Assembly: GCF_009647655.1 (NCBI RefSeq)
Contig: NZ_WJFD01000001.1
Span: 2,108,001 to 2,172,000 of the forward strand
Origin: Chitinophaga sp. SYP-B3965
GTDB lineage: Bacteria > Bacteroidota > Bacteroidia > Chitinophagales > Chitinophagaceae
Length of the DNA: 64,000 bases
Direction of reading: 5' to 3'
Shown piece after piece: positions 45,024 to 53,843 of the stretch. Below the pieces are notes generated by a model. It did not search any database, was not told the DNA's origin, and saw only the letters and a list, made by a program, of their open reading frames with translations. Made by a program: the position numbers and the translations under genes. Position 1 is the first letter of the stretch. The number at the start of each line of letters is the position of its first letter.

Positions 45024-45185
45024 TGACTTCAGTACGGCAAAACCCTAAAAATCCCCATATACGTTGATTTTCAAAGTGCCAGCCGCTTTGGTGACCAATG
45101 CCGGTTATCATTTTTTAAATGCATTGAAAAGCATTCAAAGGAACGATGGGGGTATGACAGCCTTATGTCAGTAGTATTTTCTGAA

Positions 45186-45665
45186 TTACATAAAAGATAA
45201 AGCATCCAGTTGTTTGCGGTAATCAAACTGGAGGTCTTCATGCTGGGCCTCAATGGCCTTTTCTATCTTGCGGAGTTGTTGCGTGTAGAGGTTGCTCAAT
45301 TGTACACTATAATCGATCTGCAGGCCGGAGCGGCGCATCTTTTCACAAAAGAAAAGCAGTAATTCTATCTCCGCCTGTTTGGATCCGGTGAACCGGATGT
45401 GTTTGGTGGTGAAGCGCAATATTTTACGCAGGGTCTTTTTTGCGTGGTATAAATGGGAAGTAGTAAGACCGTCAAATTCAAGACTGATATACTCCTTAAC
45501 GGAAGTGATATAACCATCCAGGCTATGTGCTTCAAACAGCAGGTAGGTTAACAGTTCCTTGCTGTCCTTCTTGAATTTGGCGAGGCGCAGGCACAGCTCC
45601 ACCAGTTCTGCTGGTGGGAGGCTGCCTAACTCCTTTTTTAATTCCGTAATGGTAGCCGTTTTCAT
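45186..45665 (-). CDS. Conserved hypothetical protein, helical
   Basis: 159 residues, strongly helical and basic, no signal or membrane segment. LGSLPPAELVELCLRLAKFK near the start and HAKKTLRKILRFTTKHIRFT in the middle suggest helical bundles. Not recognised beyond being of a kind seen in Bacteroidota genomes. Its ATG overlaps the stop of the START-domain gene by 4 bases, so translation is coupled. Confidence 0.72.
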   Translation of the reverse strand: MKTATITELKKELGSLPPAELVELCLRLAKFKKDSKELLTYLLFEAHSLDGYITSVKEYISLEFDGLTTSHLYHAKKTLRKILRFTTKHIRFTGSKQAEIELLLFFCEKMRRSGLQIDYSVQLSNLYTQQLRKIEKAIEAQHEDLQFDYRKQLDALSFM

Positions 45666-46042
45666 TCTCCTTCGTAAAAATCTATCAGGCCGCCAAAGTA
45701 TGCTTCATTCCAGCCTTCCACGATATTGTCATAATCTTCATCAGGAATGTTGGTGTGTTTCAACTCTGCGGAAGTTCCTTTCTTATGAGGATGTAAGATG
45801 ATGGTAACGATAGAAGGTTCTTCCTGCTCAAAATACCATTGCTGTACGATCTTCCGTCCTTTTTCAAATTCCAGGTTCTTACCGTAGATGCTGCCTTCCC
45901 ATAAGGAGAATTCAGAACCGGGTTCTGTGCTCATTTCGGCTTCTTCGCCCGTCCATAACTGGATAGTGGCTGGAAGTGTAAGCGCCAGGTATACATCTTC
46001 AGGAGGCGCCGTAATAATATAATGCTTTTTGTAATCCTTCAT
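45662..46042 (-). CDS. START/AHSA1-like (SRPBCC) domain protein
   Basis: 126 residues from ATG 46042 (a TTG three codons earlier is less likely). SRPBCC helix-grip fold: KKHYIITAPPEDVYLALTLP at the N-terminus, FSLWEGSIYGKNLEFEKGRK, VQQWYFEQEEPSIVTIILHP, and a C-terminal helix VEGWNEAYFGGLIDFYEGE. Such proteins bind a hydrophobic ligand or act as co-chaperones. It sits 23 bases after the CvfB-like gene and overlaps the helical hypothetical gene, in one operon. Confidence 0.85.
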   Translation of the reverse strand: MKDYKKHYIITAPPEDVYLALTLPATIQLWTGEEAEMSTEPGSEFSLWEGSIYGKNLEFEKGRKIVQQWYFEQEEPSIVTIILHPHKKGTSAELKHTNIPDEDYDNIVEGWNEAYFGGLIDFYEGE

Positions 46043-46065
46043 ATGCCGCAAATCTACCTAAAAAA

Positions 46066-46905
46066 TTATGCTTCTGCTATCAGCTGGATGCCCGTTTTTG
46101 TAAAGGCGATCTTTTGTTGTTTGTATAAAGTACCCGTGGTCATCTTGAAGGTTTTTTTGCTCATGCCAAAGAAGGCAACGATCTCTTCAGGATCTGATTT
46201 ATCATGGTAAGGAAGATAACCGTTGTTTTCATGCAACAGGCGGAGGATCTTGCTGGATTCGTCTTCCACCTTTTTAAAACCAGCCTGACCGGGTACCACA
46301 TCTATCCTGTTTTCAGATTTAATGGCTTTTACAAACCCCTTCAGTTTATCTCCGATATCATACGGTTTGAACTGGTCCGCAAAATGCAGGACGCCGGTAT
46401 GCAGTTTATTGATGATGGTCACAAAACCGATGTCGGAGCGACGGTAAATGATCAGGTCTACTACGTCCTTCTCTTTTACGGTGAGTGTTTCATTGCTGAG
46501 GTACTGGTCTATTTTTTCTGTGGCGGCAACGCGGCCTGTCATTTCATCTATGTAGATCTTCACCAGGTACTCCTGGCCTGCGCGCATTTTGCTGATCTGC
46601 TGTGAAAGGGGAACGAAGAGGTCTTTCATGAGGCCCCAGTCCAGGAAGGCGCCCTGGAGCGTGATATCTACTGCTTTGAGGTTTACGATATCTCCTGCTA
46701 CGCCGTATGGCCTGTCTGTTGTGGCAATCAGGCGGTTTTCAGAGTCATGGTAAAGGAATACTTCTATCTCATCATCTACCCGGGTTCCTTTCGGCACATA
46801 TCTTTTGGGAAGAAGGATCTCCAGGTCATCGCCACCGTCCATAAATACCCCGAAATCCGTTTCCTTTTTCACCTTCAATTTGTTGTATGCGCCGATGTTT
46901 ACCAT
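46066..46905 (-). CDS. CvfB-like S1-domain RNA-binding protein
   Basis: 279 residues from ATG 46905 (MVNIGAYNKLKVKKETDFGV). Order: S1-like OB folds at about 1-65 and 66-140 (AVDITLQGAFLDWGLMKDLF), a third at 145-215 (DIGFVTIINKLHTGVLHFAD), and a C-terminal winged helix (LPYHDKSDPEEIVAFFGMSK). It matches the CvfB/YitL family, which in Gram-positives influences virulence and RNA turnover. It is first in an operon with the SRPBCC and helical genes. Confidence 0.9.
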   Translation of the reverse strand: MVNIGAYNKLKVKKETDFGVFMDGGDDLEILLPKRYVPKGTRVDDEIEVFLYHDSENRLIATTDRPYGVAGDIVNLKAVDITLQGAFLDWGLMKDLFVPLSQQISKMRAGQEYLVKIYIDEMTGRVAATEKIDQYLSNETLTVKEKDVVDLIIYRRSDIGFVTIINKLHTGVLHFADQFKPYDIGDKLKGFVKAIKSENRIDVVPGQAGFKKVEDESSKILRLLHENNGYLPYHDKSDPEEIVAFFGMSKKTFKMTTGTLYKQQKIAFTKTGIQLIAEA

Positions 46906-47102
46906 GCTTTTTTCTGTATAATTTTGACGAAGGTACAACAAAAAATATCGACCAAAATGGCGTAAAATGGCACATATTCTATATTTGCATATTCATAAAC
47001 AAATAATCATCAGTATACCTTTATTATTAACGAGTGGTTAATTAGGTGTAATAAAATAATAGTATTATCTTCGCAACCATATTTTTATAATACAATACAC
47101 AA

Positions 47103-47306
47103 ATGGAACAAAAATTCACCGGAACTGTAAAGTTCTTCAATGAGACAAAAGGTTTTGGCTTCATCAAACATGATGAATCTTCTAAAGAAACTTTTGTACA
47201 CGTAAATGGTCTCGTTCACGAGATTCAGCAAGATGACCGCGTAGAGTTCGAATTGCAGGAAGGAAGAAAAGGCATGAATGCTGTAAATGTTAGACGTATT
47301 GATTAA
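47103..47306 (+). CDS. Cold shock protein, CspA family
   Basis: 67 residues, a single cold-shock domain. RNP1 is KGFGFIKH (16-23) and RNP2 is TFVHVNGL (30-37). The N-terminus MEQKFTGTVKFFNETKG is typical. It binds single-stranded RNA/DNA as a chaperone. It has a 160-base AT-rich upstream gap; a TATCTTCG box at 47066-47073 is a loose -7 match. A strong terminator follows. Confidence 0.96.
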   Translation: MEQKFTGTVKFFNETKGFGFIKHDESSKETFVHVNGLVHEIQQDDRVEFELQEGRKGMNAVNVRRID

Positions 47307-47328
47307 GCTTGCTTAATATCGTTTTACA

Positions 47329-47356
47329 GGGCTGGTCGTTTGACCAGCCCTTTTTT
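47329..47356 (+). terminator. Terminator of the cold shock gene
   Basis: 9-bp stem GGGCTGGTC (47329-47337), loop of 4, GACCAGCCC (47342-47350), then TTTTTT. Confidence 0.95.
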
Positions 47357-47401
47357 ATTGGCTTGATACCAGGTTAGTTACGCTACTTAGCCGTTGCTAT
47401 A

Positions 47402-48169
47402 TCACTTGAACCGTTTCAGATCTCCTCTGCTGAAAGTCCATTCCGGGGTGAGGAGGTCTCCGCTGCCGGCGGCTTCATACCAGGGGCTGCTTCCTGAAAC
47501 AGGGTTTCTGAGGATATGGATGTCCTGGGCGGGCATATAACTCTGGGCCAGCAGGAAGATCTTCTTTCCGGCTTTATTGACGGCTACATCCATCACAATT
47601 ACGGCATGACCGGGGGAACCTCCCTGAATATATACGTCTCCGGGTTGTATGTCGGTTACTGGCTGTAATTCCCGGCTGAGGGATAAAGTACCGGCATACG
47701 AGAACACGAATTCCAGGTATTGTGTAAAAACAGCCCTGTTTTCTGCTGGTGTTGCTGTCCGGCTCCTCTTTAATCTTCCATTGCGCAATGCAAAACGATC
47801 TCCTTTTGCCCAGCCGGCGTAATCCATTACGCTGCCGTCTGTTGCTTTGAAAGTTATGTGGTTGAGTTCCCGGTTGGCATAGCGGTATTCTGCATATAAA
47901 CGCATCACGGCATCGGCACATTGCTGCAGGTCTTTCTTTCCTACAGAGATGTCCAGTACGGCAAATTGTGCGGACTGGTTTGTTTTTTTATCACCGTTGT
48001 AGAGATAGACGGTATTGTCCTTTTTAAGGGTAACTTTTCTTAACCAGGCACCGAAGGTTCCTGCTGTTTGCGGGAGCCGGGAGTAACCGGATGGTAAAGG
48101 GAGGTCCTGCACTGTTTGTGCGGGGAGGGAGTGTGTGAAGAACAGGGATGCAATAAGGATGTATTTCAA
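47402..48169 (-). CDS. DUF4846 secreted protein
   Basis: 255 residues from a proposed TTG start at 48169 (LKYILIASLFFTHSLPAQ, a clear signal peptide). The only ATG in frame (48253) lies beyond a strong terminator hairpin (48210-48248) that would then be inside the coding part, so the TTG start is favoured. The domain includes YRYANRELNHITFKATDGSV, PVTDIQPGDVYIQGGSPGHA, VIVMDVAVNKAGKKIFLLAQ and SYMPAQDIHIL, matching DUF4846, a family resembling NlpC-like or cysteine-hydrolase folds by its GHA segment. Function unknown. Confidence 0.82.
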   Translation of the reverse strand: MKYILIASLFFTHSLPAQTVQDLPLPSGYSRLPQTAGTFGAWLRKVTLKKDNTVYLYNGDKKTNQSAQFAVLDISVGKKDLQQCADAVMRLYAEYRYANRELNHITFKATDGSVMDYAGWAKGDRFALRNGRLKRSRTATPAENRAVFTQYLEFVFSYAGTLSLSRELQPVTDIQPGDVYIQGGSPGHAVIVMDVAVNKAGKKIFLLAQSYMPAQDIHILRNPVSGSSPWYEAAGSGDLLTPEWTFSRGDLKRFK

Positions 48170-48209
48170 GGGAACAGTTTTACGTCCAGATGCATTTGTG
48201 CTGTTTTTC

Positions 48210-48248
48210 CATAAAAACCTTGCAGAAGGTTCCGGCAAGGTTTTTATG
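48210..48248 (-). terminator. Terminator of the coiled-coil gene
   Basis: 14-bp perfect stem, CATAAAAACCTTGC (48210-48223) with complement 48235-48248; A-rich and T-rich arms suit minus-strand termination 9 bases after the coiled-coil gene. Confidence 0.85.
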
Positions 48249-48256
48249 TGCATGTG

Positions 48257-48679
48257 CTAATTTAATTTCTTCAAAGGAGGAGTTCTGAAAGGAACCCAAT
48301 CCGCGATCCGTTCGATATCCAGTTTAATGACCTCTACGTGGTTTTCCAACACATCTAACCGGTTTTCGATTCGATCTAAACGTTCTTCAACTCGATCCAA
48401 ACGACTTTCAACCCGATCCAAACGTTCTTCAATTCGATCCAAACGGCTTTCAACCTGATCTAAACGTTCTTCAATTCGATCCAAACGGCTTTCAACCCGA
48501 TCCAAACGGTCTTCGATTCGACCCAAACGATTCACGATCATTTTCAGCGCTTCAAACACCACATCAAACTTAGCATCCATTGCCTCAAACTTAGCATCCA
48601 TCGCTGCGAACCTGGCCTCGAACTTAGCATCCATCGCATCAAACCTTGCAAAAATTTCCTGGGATAACAATCCGTCCAT
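48257..48679 (-). CDS. Coiled-coil repeat protein
   Basis: 140 residues. An N-terminal ~50-residue helical part has FDAMDAKFEARFAAMDAKFE, MDAKF occurring three times. It is followed by a long heptad coiled coil built from near-identical 14-residue units of the form RLDRVESRLDRIEE, with at least four units at about 52-112, then NRLDVLENHVEVIKLDIER and a short C-terminus (ADWVPFRTPPLKKLN). No signal or membrane segment. It resembles t-SNARE/DUF-type coiled-coil repeat proteins; partners are unknown. The DNA repeats mirror the protein repeats (about 42-base units at 48361-48530), which invites copy-number slippage. Confidence 0.8.
   Translation of the reverse strand: MDGLLSQEIFARFDAMDAKFEARFAAMDAKFEAMDAKFDVVFEALKMIVNRLGRIEDRLDRVESRLDRIEERLDQVESRLDRIEERLDRVESRLDRVEERLDRIENRLDVLENHVEVIKLDIERIADWVPFRTPPLKKLN
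48361..48530 (-). repeat. About 42-base coding repeats in the coiled-coil gene
   Basis: Near-identical CGATCCAAACGGCTTTCAAC and CAATTCGATCCAAACG pieces recur across four units. They encode the RLDRVESRLDRIEE coiled-coil unit. Confidence 0.75.
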
Positions 48680-48842
48680 ACCACAAAAATTTTAATTCCA
48701 ACGAATGTAATTCCTCAATAAAATGCTACCAAATCATTTTTGTTAATTCGAACAAAGTGTTATTTCCACTTAATACAATCTCCGATCTGCGATATGCAAT
48801 TTGAAAAAAAAGGCTAACTTAATCCCGTCAACCAATTATGTT

Positions 48843-49724
48843 ATGAAACATACGCTTACGCTACCCGTAAAAGAATTAACGGGATCATTGTTATTGACCT
48901 GGCTTAAATTACCCTGCAATTTACTCGCGCCAGTTAAGAACCGCATCTCCCTGATCCTGTTCTGTGGAGGATTCAGCTTCCTTTTCATGTACATCTTCTC
49001 CCCCTTCAACATGAACCAATGGTATGAAGGCGGCCCGCAAACCGTTACGAGTGTTTTTGGTATTTTCTCCCTCTGCGGCATTGCAGGTTTAACCATCTCC
49101 CAATTCGGACTGATCCGCTTAAAAGGCAGCAAACCACTCACCAATATACAATTCATGGCCTGGTTCCTCGGAGAGGCCATGCTCATCGCTATCATCGTAA
49201 ATGTTGTAAATGTTTCCATACACGACTACCTCCAATATTCCTGGCTGGAATATATGGACACACTGAAATATGCTTTCGGCGTATTAGCTCTTCCCTACTC
49301 TATGGCAACAGGATGGTTCTATGCCCGGGAAAAAGTGAATGAGTTAAAAAGCCGCACGGAAGAAAATAAAGAAACAGTTCTCCACATCCGGGATGAATAT
49401 GACAAACTCACCCTCACCCTGCAACCTTCCAATTTATTATTATTAAAAGCAGAAGATAACTACGTCCATATTTTCTACCTCAACGGAACGGTTGTTAAAA
49501 AAGAACTCGTACGGAACTCTCTCAAAAAACTGGAACCCCAGCTTTCCGGTTTAGGCTTTACCCGTTCCCACCGTTCTTATATGGTGAACTTATCCCGCGT
49601 GATCCTTTTTAAGAAGAATGCAAAAGGACATTATCTGCTGATCGACGGATTAGAGGATGTAACCATCCCGGTATCCACTTCTTATCTCTCTGATTTCGTG
49701 CACCGGTTCACCCCGGCTGGCTGA
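48843..49724 (+). CDS. Membrane-anchored LytTR transcriptional regulator
   Basis: 293 residues from ATG 48843; the longer frame adds a charged MKKKANLIPSTNYV start not needed. Four membrane helices (LILFCGGFSFLFMYIF; VFGIFSLCGIAGLTISQFGL; MAWFLGEAMLIAIIVNVVNV; LKYAFGVLALPYSMATGWFY), then a coiled coil and a C-terminal LytTR DNA-binding domain (LLLLKAEDNYVHIFYLNGTV, ELVRNSLKKLEPQL, GFTRSHRSYMVNLSRVILFK). There is no receiver domain, so it is a one-component membrane regulator. It is immediately upstream of, and co-directional with, the TonB receptor operon, with repeated TTCACCCC motifs in between. It probably controls that operon. Confidence 0.9.
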   Translation: MKHTLTLPVKELTGSLLLTWLKLPCNLLAPVKNRISLILFCGGFSFLFMYIFSPFNMNQWYEGGPQTVTSVFGIFSLCGIAGLTISQFGLIRLKGSKPLTNIQFMAWFLGEAMLIAIIVNVVNVSIHDYLQYSWLEYMDTLKYAFGVLALPYSMATGWFYAREKVNELKSRTEENKETVLHIRDEYDKLTLTLQPSNLLLLKAEDNYVHIFYLNGTVVKKELVRNSLKKLEPQLSGLGFTRSHRSYMVNLSRVILFKKNAKGHYLLIDGLEDVTIPVSTSYLSDFVHRFTPAG

Positions 49725-49755
49725 TTTTCACCCCGCAGACTCCCTCCTTCACCCC
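49707..49755 (+). promoter_or_regulatory. Three TTCACCCC direct repeats at 20-21 bp spacing
   Basis: TTCACCCC occurs at 49707-49714, 49727-49734 and 49748-49755, with start-to-start distances of 20 and 21 bp, two helical turns each. The first copy is inside the 3' end of the LytTR gene. The spacing is that expected of LytTR-bound direct repeats. They lie 70-118 bases before the TonB receptor start. Candidate operator of the membrane LytTR protein. Confidence 0.5.
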
Positions 49756-49824
49756 AAAGGCCCGCTGAACGCAGGGCAATACCCCCTATTTGCCTAATAT
49801 CGCCTTACCACAATTTCCCTGCCC

Positions 49825-52557
49825 ATGTATAAACTGATGTTACTCTTTATGTTGTCGTTCACATCGTTGCAAGCACAACAGGTGATCTCCGGAACTATCC
49901 GGAACAGCGTTACCAAAGAAGTTATCCCGGCAGTTTCCGTGATGGCAAAAAACACCCCTAACGGGGATTATTCGAACGACCAGGGTCACTTCCGTTTTAC
50001 AACAAAAACAGGTTTCCCCCTTACCCTGGTCTTTTCTTCCCTGGGATTTAAGACAAAAGAAATTGAAATATCCGATGCCAAACCCTTGCAAATTGAATTG
50101 ACGCCCACCACCATCCTTGGAACGGAGGTGGTGGTATCCGCCAGCAGGAATGTGCAGCGAAAAATAGAATCGCCGGTAACTATTGAAAGGATCGACAATA
50201 AGGACATCATCAATTCTGCCCAGACGAATTATTACAACATGCTCCAGGGACTAAAGGGTGTAGATATCACCACGTCCAGCCTCACCTTTACGACCATCAC
50301 CACCCGCGGTTTCAATACCAGCGGCAATACCAATTTCACCCAGATCGTAGATGGAATGGACAACTCGGCACCCGGTCTCAACTTCCCCCTGGGCGCTTCC
50401 ATTGGTTTAACAGAACTGGATGTAGACAACCTGGAAGTATTATCCGGCGCCTCTTCTGCACTTTATGGCTCCCGCGGGCTGAACGGTACACTGGTAATGA
50501 CCGGCAAAGATCCTTTCAAATACCAGGGGCTCAGTGTACAGATCACCCAGGGTGTGAACCATATTAAAAAAGGTAAAGGCAATGATCCCATGGGCCCGCA
50601 ACCATATTACGACTGGACCCTCCGCTGGGCAAAAAAAGTGAATGAGAAACTGGCCTTTAAGTTCAACCTGCAATACACCATGGCCAAAGAATGGATGGCG
50701 AATGATACGGCCAACACCAATGGTCCCGGCTCCAGGTATACGGATCCCAATTACAACGGGGTGAACTCCTACGGCAGCAAAACCTCCGTAGATATCAATC
50801 CCTTTCTGCAGGCCGCCCGGGACGGAGATCCTTCCCTGGCCCCCATCATAGACCCGCTGCTGGCAAAACCTTCTAACTATGTATCCCGCACCGGCTACGC
50901 AGAATATGGTTACCTCAGCGATGAAGCCAAACTCTTAAAGCTCAATGCAGAAGTACGCTATAAAATAAGGCCCAAACTGGAAGCCATCATTTCCGGCACA
51001 TACGGGAAAGGCAATTCCGTATACAGTAATGATACCCGTTATGCCCTGACCAATTTCCGGTTGGGGCAATACCGGGCGGAACTGAAAGCAGAACATTGGT
51101 TCCTCAGGGCTTACACCACCCAGGAAAACTCCGGCAATACTATCATTGCCAGTCCTACGGCCCAGTTACTGAATGAAGCCTGGAAACCCAGCTTCGATCC
51201 TTCCACGATGGACGGCTGGTATCCTCAATATACCGGTGCATTACTGCAAGCCCTCGCCACAGGAAGTACTTTGAATGATGCACACCTTACCGCCAGGAAT
51301 TTTGCTGACCAGGGCAGGCCAGCTGCAGGCAGCAACCAATTTAACCGTTTAAAAGACAGTATCTCCCGCATCCCCACCTCACAAGGCGGCACACTCTTCC
51401 AGGACAGGAGCAAATTGTATAATGCAGAGTTCCAGTACAACCTGTCCCATTTTATTAAAGTAGTGGATGTGATTGCCGGGATCAACTACCGCCTGTTCCG
51501 CCTGGATTCCAAAGGCACGCTCTTCCCGGATACAGACGGGCCGATAGATGTAGCAGAATACAGCGCCTATGCACATCTCGCCAAAAAGCTGAATAAACTG
51601 AAATTAGGCGCCGCCTTCCGCTACGATAAAAATACACTGTTCGACAAACCACGGATCACCTCCCGCCTTTCCGGCGTGGTGGAAGTAGCAAAGGAAAACT
51701 TCCTCCGGTTCTCTTATCAGAATGCTTATAGTTTCCCATCCAATATCCAATCCCTGCAAAGTACCCTGGTGGATTACAACAGCTTTGCCTCCGGCGGCTC
51801 TGCCAGGCTACTTTACGGGGAATATGCATTTGATAAATACCCTGCTTACACCTTAACCAGTGTAAATGAATACCAGCAGACCAATGACCCTTCCAAACTG
51901 CAAAAATTCCAGCTGAGTGATATAAAACCGCAGTCGGTGGATGCATTTGAACTGGGTTATGCTGCCCTGATCGCCAACAGGGTACTCATAGATGTACTGG
52001 GTTATTATTCCACCTGGAAGAATTTCATCGGGTATGTGAATGTAGCCAACACCCCTGGTACAGCCGATGTAACGGCCTTTAAGGACAGGAGCAAGTACAT
52101 TGCCTATAACATTGCCTACAACGGCGCAGAAACAGTCAATACTTATGGTTATGCTGCCAGTGTAAGCGTTGATCTTTCCCGTAACTTTGGTGCAAAGGCG
52201 AACTTCTCTTCAGACTTCTTAAAGAACAGGAATAATAGTCAGATCAATAATTTCAACACCCCGAACTGGAAATTCAATGTGGAATTCGGCAACAGCGGAT
52301 TCGGCAAACAACAGAAGCTCTCTTTTAATACCAGCCTGCGTTATAAGCCGGCTTACTTCTATTCAATCGGTTTCGGCAGCGGTACTATTCCTGCCAATGT
52401 GGTGCTGGACGCACAATTCAGTTATAAACTGATCAAAGCGCACTCAAGGATCAAAATAGGCGCTACCAACCTCACCAATACATATTACTATACAGGGTTC
52501 GGCAGCCCTGCCATTGGAGGCGTGTATTATGTCACATTTGCTTATAACGTATTCTAA
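49825..52557 (+). CDS. TonB-dependent outer-membrane receptor
   Basis: 910 residues. Signal peptide MYKLMLLFMLSFTSLQAQ, carboxypeptidase-D regulatory-like domain (VISGTIRNSVTKEVIPAVSV), plug (ETNYYNMLQGLKGVDI-type region around QTNYYNMLQGLKGVDITTSS, with NTNFTQIVDGMDNSAPGLNF and SGASSALYGSRGLNGTLVM), then a 22-strand-type barrel ending GVYYVTFAYNVF. It is not a SusC, since no SusD gene follows. Downstream are a beta-helix lipoprotein, a diheme cytochrome and a GAF protein. It may take up a metal-chelate or small organic ligand; the ligand is unknown. Confidence 0.93.
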   Translation: MYKLMLLFMLSFTSLQAQQVISGTIRNSVTKEVIPAVSVMAKNTPNGDYSNDQGHFRFTTKTGFPLTLVFSSLGFKTKEIEISDAKPLQIELTPTTILGTEVVVSASRNVQRKIESPVTIERIDNKDIINSAQTNYYNMLQGLKGVDITTSSLTFTTITTRGFNTSGNTNFTQIVDGMDNSAPGLNFPLGASIGLTELDVDNLEVLSGASSALYGSRGLNGTLVMTGKDPFKYQGLSVQITQGVNHIKKGKGNDPMGPQPYYDWTLRWAKKVNEKLAFKFNLQYTMAKEWMANDTANTNGPGSRYTDPNYNGVNSYGSKTSVDINPFLQAARDGDPSLAPIIDPLLAKPSNYVSRTGYAEYGYLSDEAKLLKLNAEVRYKIRPKLEAIISGTYGKGNSVYSNDTRYALTNFRLGQYRAELKAEHWFLRAYTTQENSGNTIIASPTAQLLNEAWKPSFDPSTMDGWYPQYTGALLQALATGSTLNDAHLTARNFADQGRPAAGSNQFNRLKDSISRIPTSQGGTLFQDRSKLYNAEFQYNLSHFIKVVDVIAGINYRLFRLDSKGTLFPDTDGPIDVAEYSAYAHLAKKLNKLKLGAAFRYDKNTLFDKPRITSRLSGVVEVAKENFLRFSYQNAYSFPSNIQSLQSTLVDYNSFASGGSARLLYGEYAFDKYPAYTLTSVNEYQQTNDPSKLQKFQLSDIKPQSVDAFELGYAALIANRVLIDVLGYYSTWKNFIGYVNVANTPGTADVTAFKDRSKYIAYNIAYNGAETVNTYGYAASVSVDLSRNFGAKANFSSDFLKNRNNSQINNFNTPNWKFNVEFGNSGFGKQQKLSFNTSLRYKPAYFYSIGFGSGTIPANVVLDAQFSYKLIKAHSRIKIGATNLTNTYYYTGFGSPAIGGVYYVTFAYNVF

Positions 52558-52570
52558 AAACATATAGCTC

Positions 52571-53833
52571 ATGAAAAGTTATCTATCCATTCTCATTGTT
52601 ATCCTGGTGGCCGCCTGTTCTGCTCCCAAACCTCCCGGAGATTATAAAACCGTGCTCACCTTTGGCCCCGGCGAAGAGGCGAAGATCCTGGAAGCCTTCC
52701 TTTCACTCACGGACAGCAGCAGTATTGAACTGAAAGAAGGACTGTATAAATTCGACAACCTGAGCCTCGTACAGCTGAAACATATCAGCATCAAAGGGGC
52801 CGGGCCGGACAAAACCATCCTTGATTTCTCCGGCCAGACGCAAGGTGGTGAAGGCATCCGCGTGGCAGAGGTGAAAGATTTCGCTATCTCTGGCATCACA
52901 TTAAGGGAATCCAAAGGAGACCTGCTGAAAATAACCAAAAGTGAAAACGTACGTATCACAGACCTCCATGCAGTATGGGCAAAAATGGATTCCAGCAACG
53001 GAGGTTACGGGATCTATCCTGTGTTGTGCAACGATGTGGTGATTGAAAATTGTTATGCAGAAGGCGCATCTGATGCGGGCATCTATGTAGGGCAAACTAA
53101 CAAAGCAGTCGTAAAGAAATGTAAGGCTTTCAAAAACGTGGCCGGCTGTGAAATAGAGAACACCACAAATGCGGAAGTATTCGACAATGAATTCTATGGC
53201 AATACTTCCGGCTTCCTGATCTTTGATCTGCCGGACCTCTCTCAGCGGGGCGGGCATGTAAAAGCTTACAATAATTACATACACGACAACAACGAAAAGA
53301 ACTTTGCCAAATCCGGCAGCTTCGGCACCACCTGGGGTGTGGGCAATGCTGCTCCCGGCAGTGGCGTGATCATCCAGGCCACTTCAGATATTGAATTGTA
53401 CAATAACCGTATCATCAATAATAATTCCAGCGCCATCATCCTCGTATCCGGTTTCTTTGTAGACAGTAAAGCAGGCGAAAAGATCAAAGCCAGCTACTTC
53501 CCTGTTTCGAAGAACATCTACATCCATGATAACACGCTGGAAATGGGCCCCGCTTTCCCGGAACCGGTGTTTGCACATCATACCGGCAAGATCCTCGTGG
53601 CTATTGAGCAGCAATTAAATCAGCAGGACACCTCCCGCAAAGGTGCACGTATCCCTTTGATCCTGTACGATGGCATCTCTACAAATGTGATCACGAACGA
53701 ACAAAAAGTAAACCCGGATTCCATCTGCATCAAACAAACAGGCAGCAATCTTTTTGTGAATGCAGATGCATTGAACATGGGTACAAAAAACTGGCGTCCG
53801 GGTACGGACATGACGGCATTCAGTTGTAAATAG
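52571..53833 (+). CDS. Parallel beta-helix lipoprotein (TIGR03805-like)
   Basis: 420 residues. Lipoprotein signal MKSYLSILIVILVAAC with Cys16. Right-handed parallel beta-helix: KHISIKGAGPDKTILDFSGQ, DFAISGITLRESKGDLLKI, NDVVIENCYAEGASDAGIYV, AVVKKCKAFKNVAGCEIENT, NAEVFDNEFYGNTSGFLIFD. The pairing with a two-CXXCH cytochrome (next gene, 10-base gap) is the arrangement known for this family; the pair's function was unassigned as far as I know. Expected in the outer-membrane leaflet facing the periplasm or outside. Confidence 0.92.
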   Translation: MKSYLSILIVILVAACSAPKPPGDYKTVLTFGPGEEAKILEAFLSLTDSSSIELKEGLYKFDNLSLVQLKHISIKGAGPDKTILDFSGQTQGGEGIRVAEVKDFAISGITLRESKGDLLKITKSENVRITDLHAVWAKMDSSNGGYGIYPVLCNDVVIENCYAEGASDAGIYVGQTNKAVVKKCKAFKNVAGCEIENTTNAEVFDNEFYGNTSGFLIFDLPDLSQRGGHVKAYNNYIHDNNEKNFAKSGSFGTTWGVGNAAPGSGVIIQATSDIELYNNRIINNNSSAIILVSGFFVDSKAGEKIKASYFPVSKNIYIHDNTLEMGPAFPEPVFAHHTGKILVAIEQQLNQQDTSRKGARIPLILYDGISTNVITNEQKVNPDSICIKQTGSNLFVNADALNMGTKNWRPGTDMTAFSCK

Positions 53834-53843
53834 AAAAATAGAA

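Noticed and set aside
45071..45253. Separate small gene of 60 codons on -
   Set aside because: Overlaps the better-supported helical gene 45186-45665 and has no start signal or family features.
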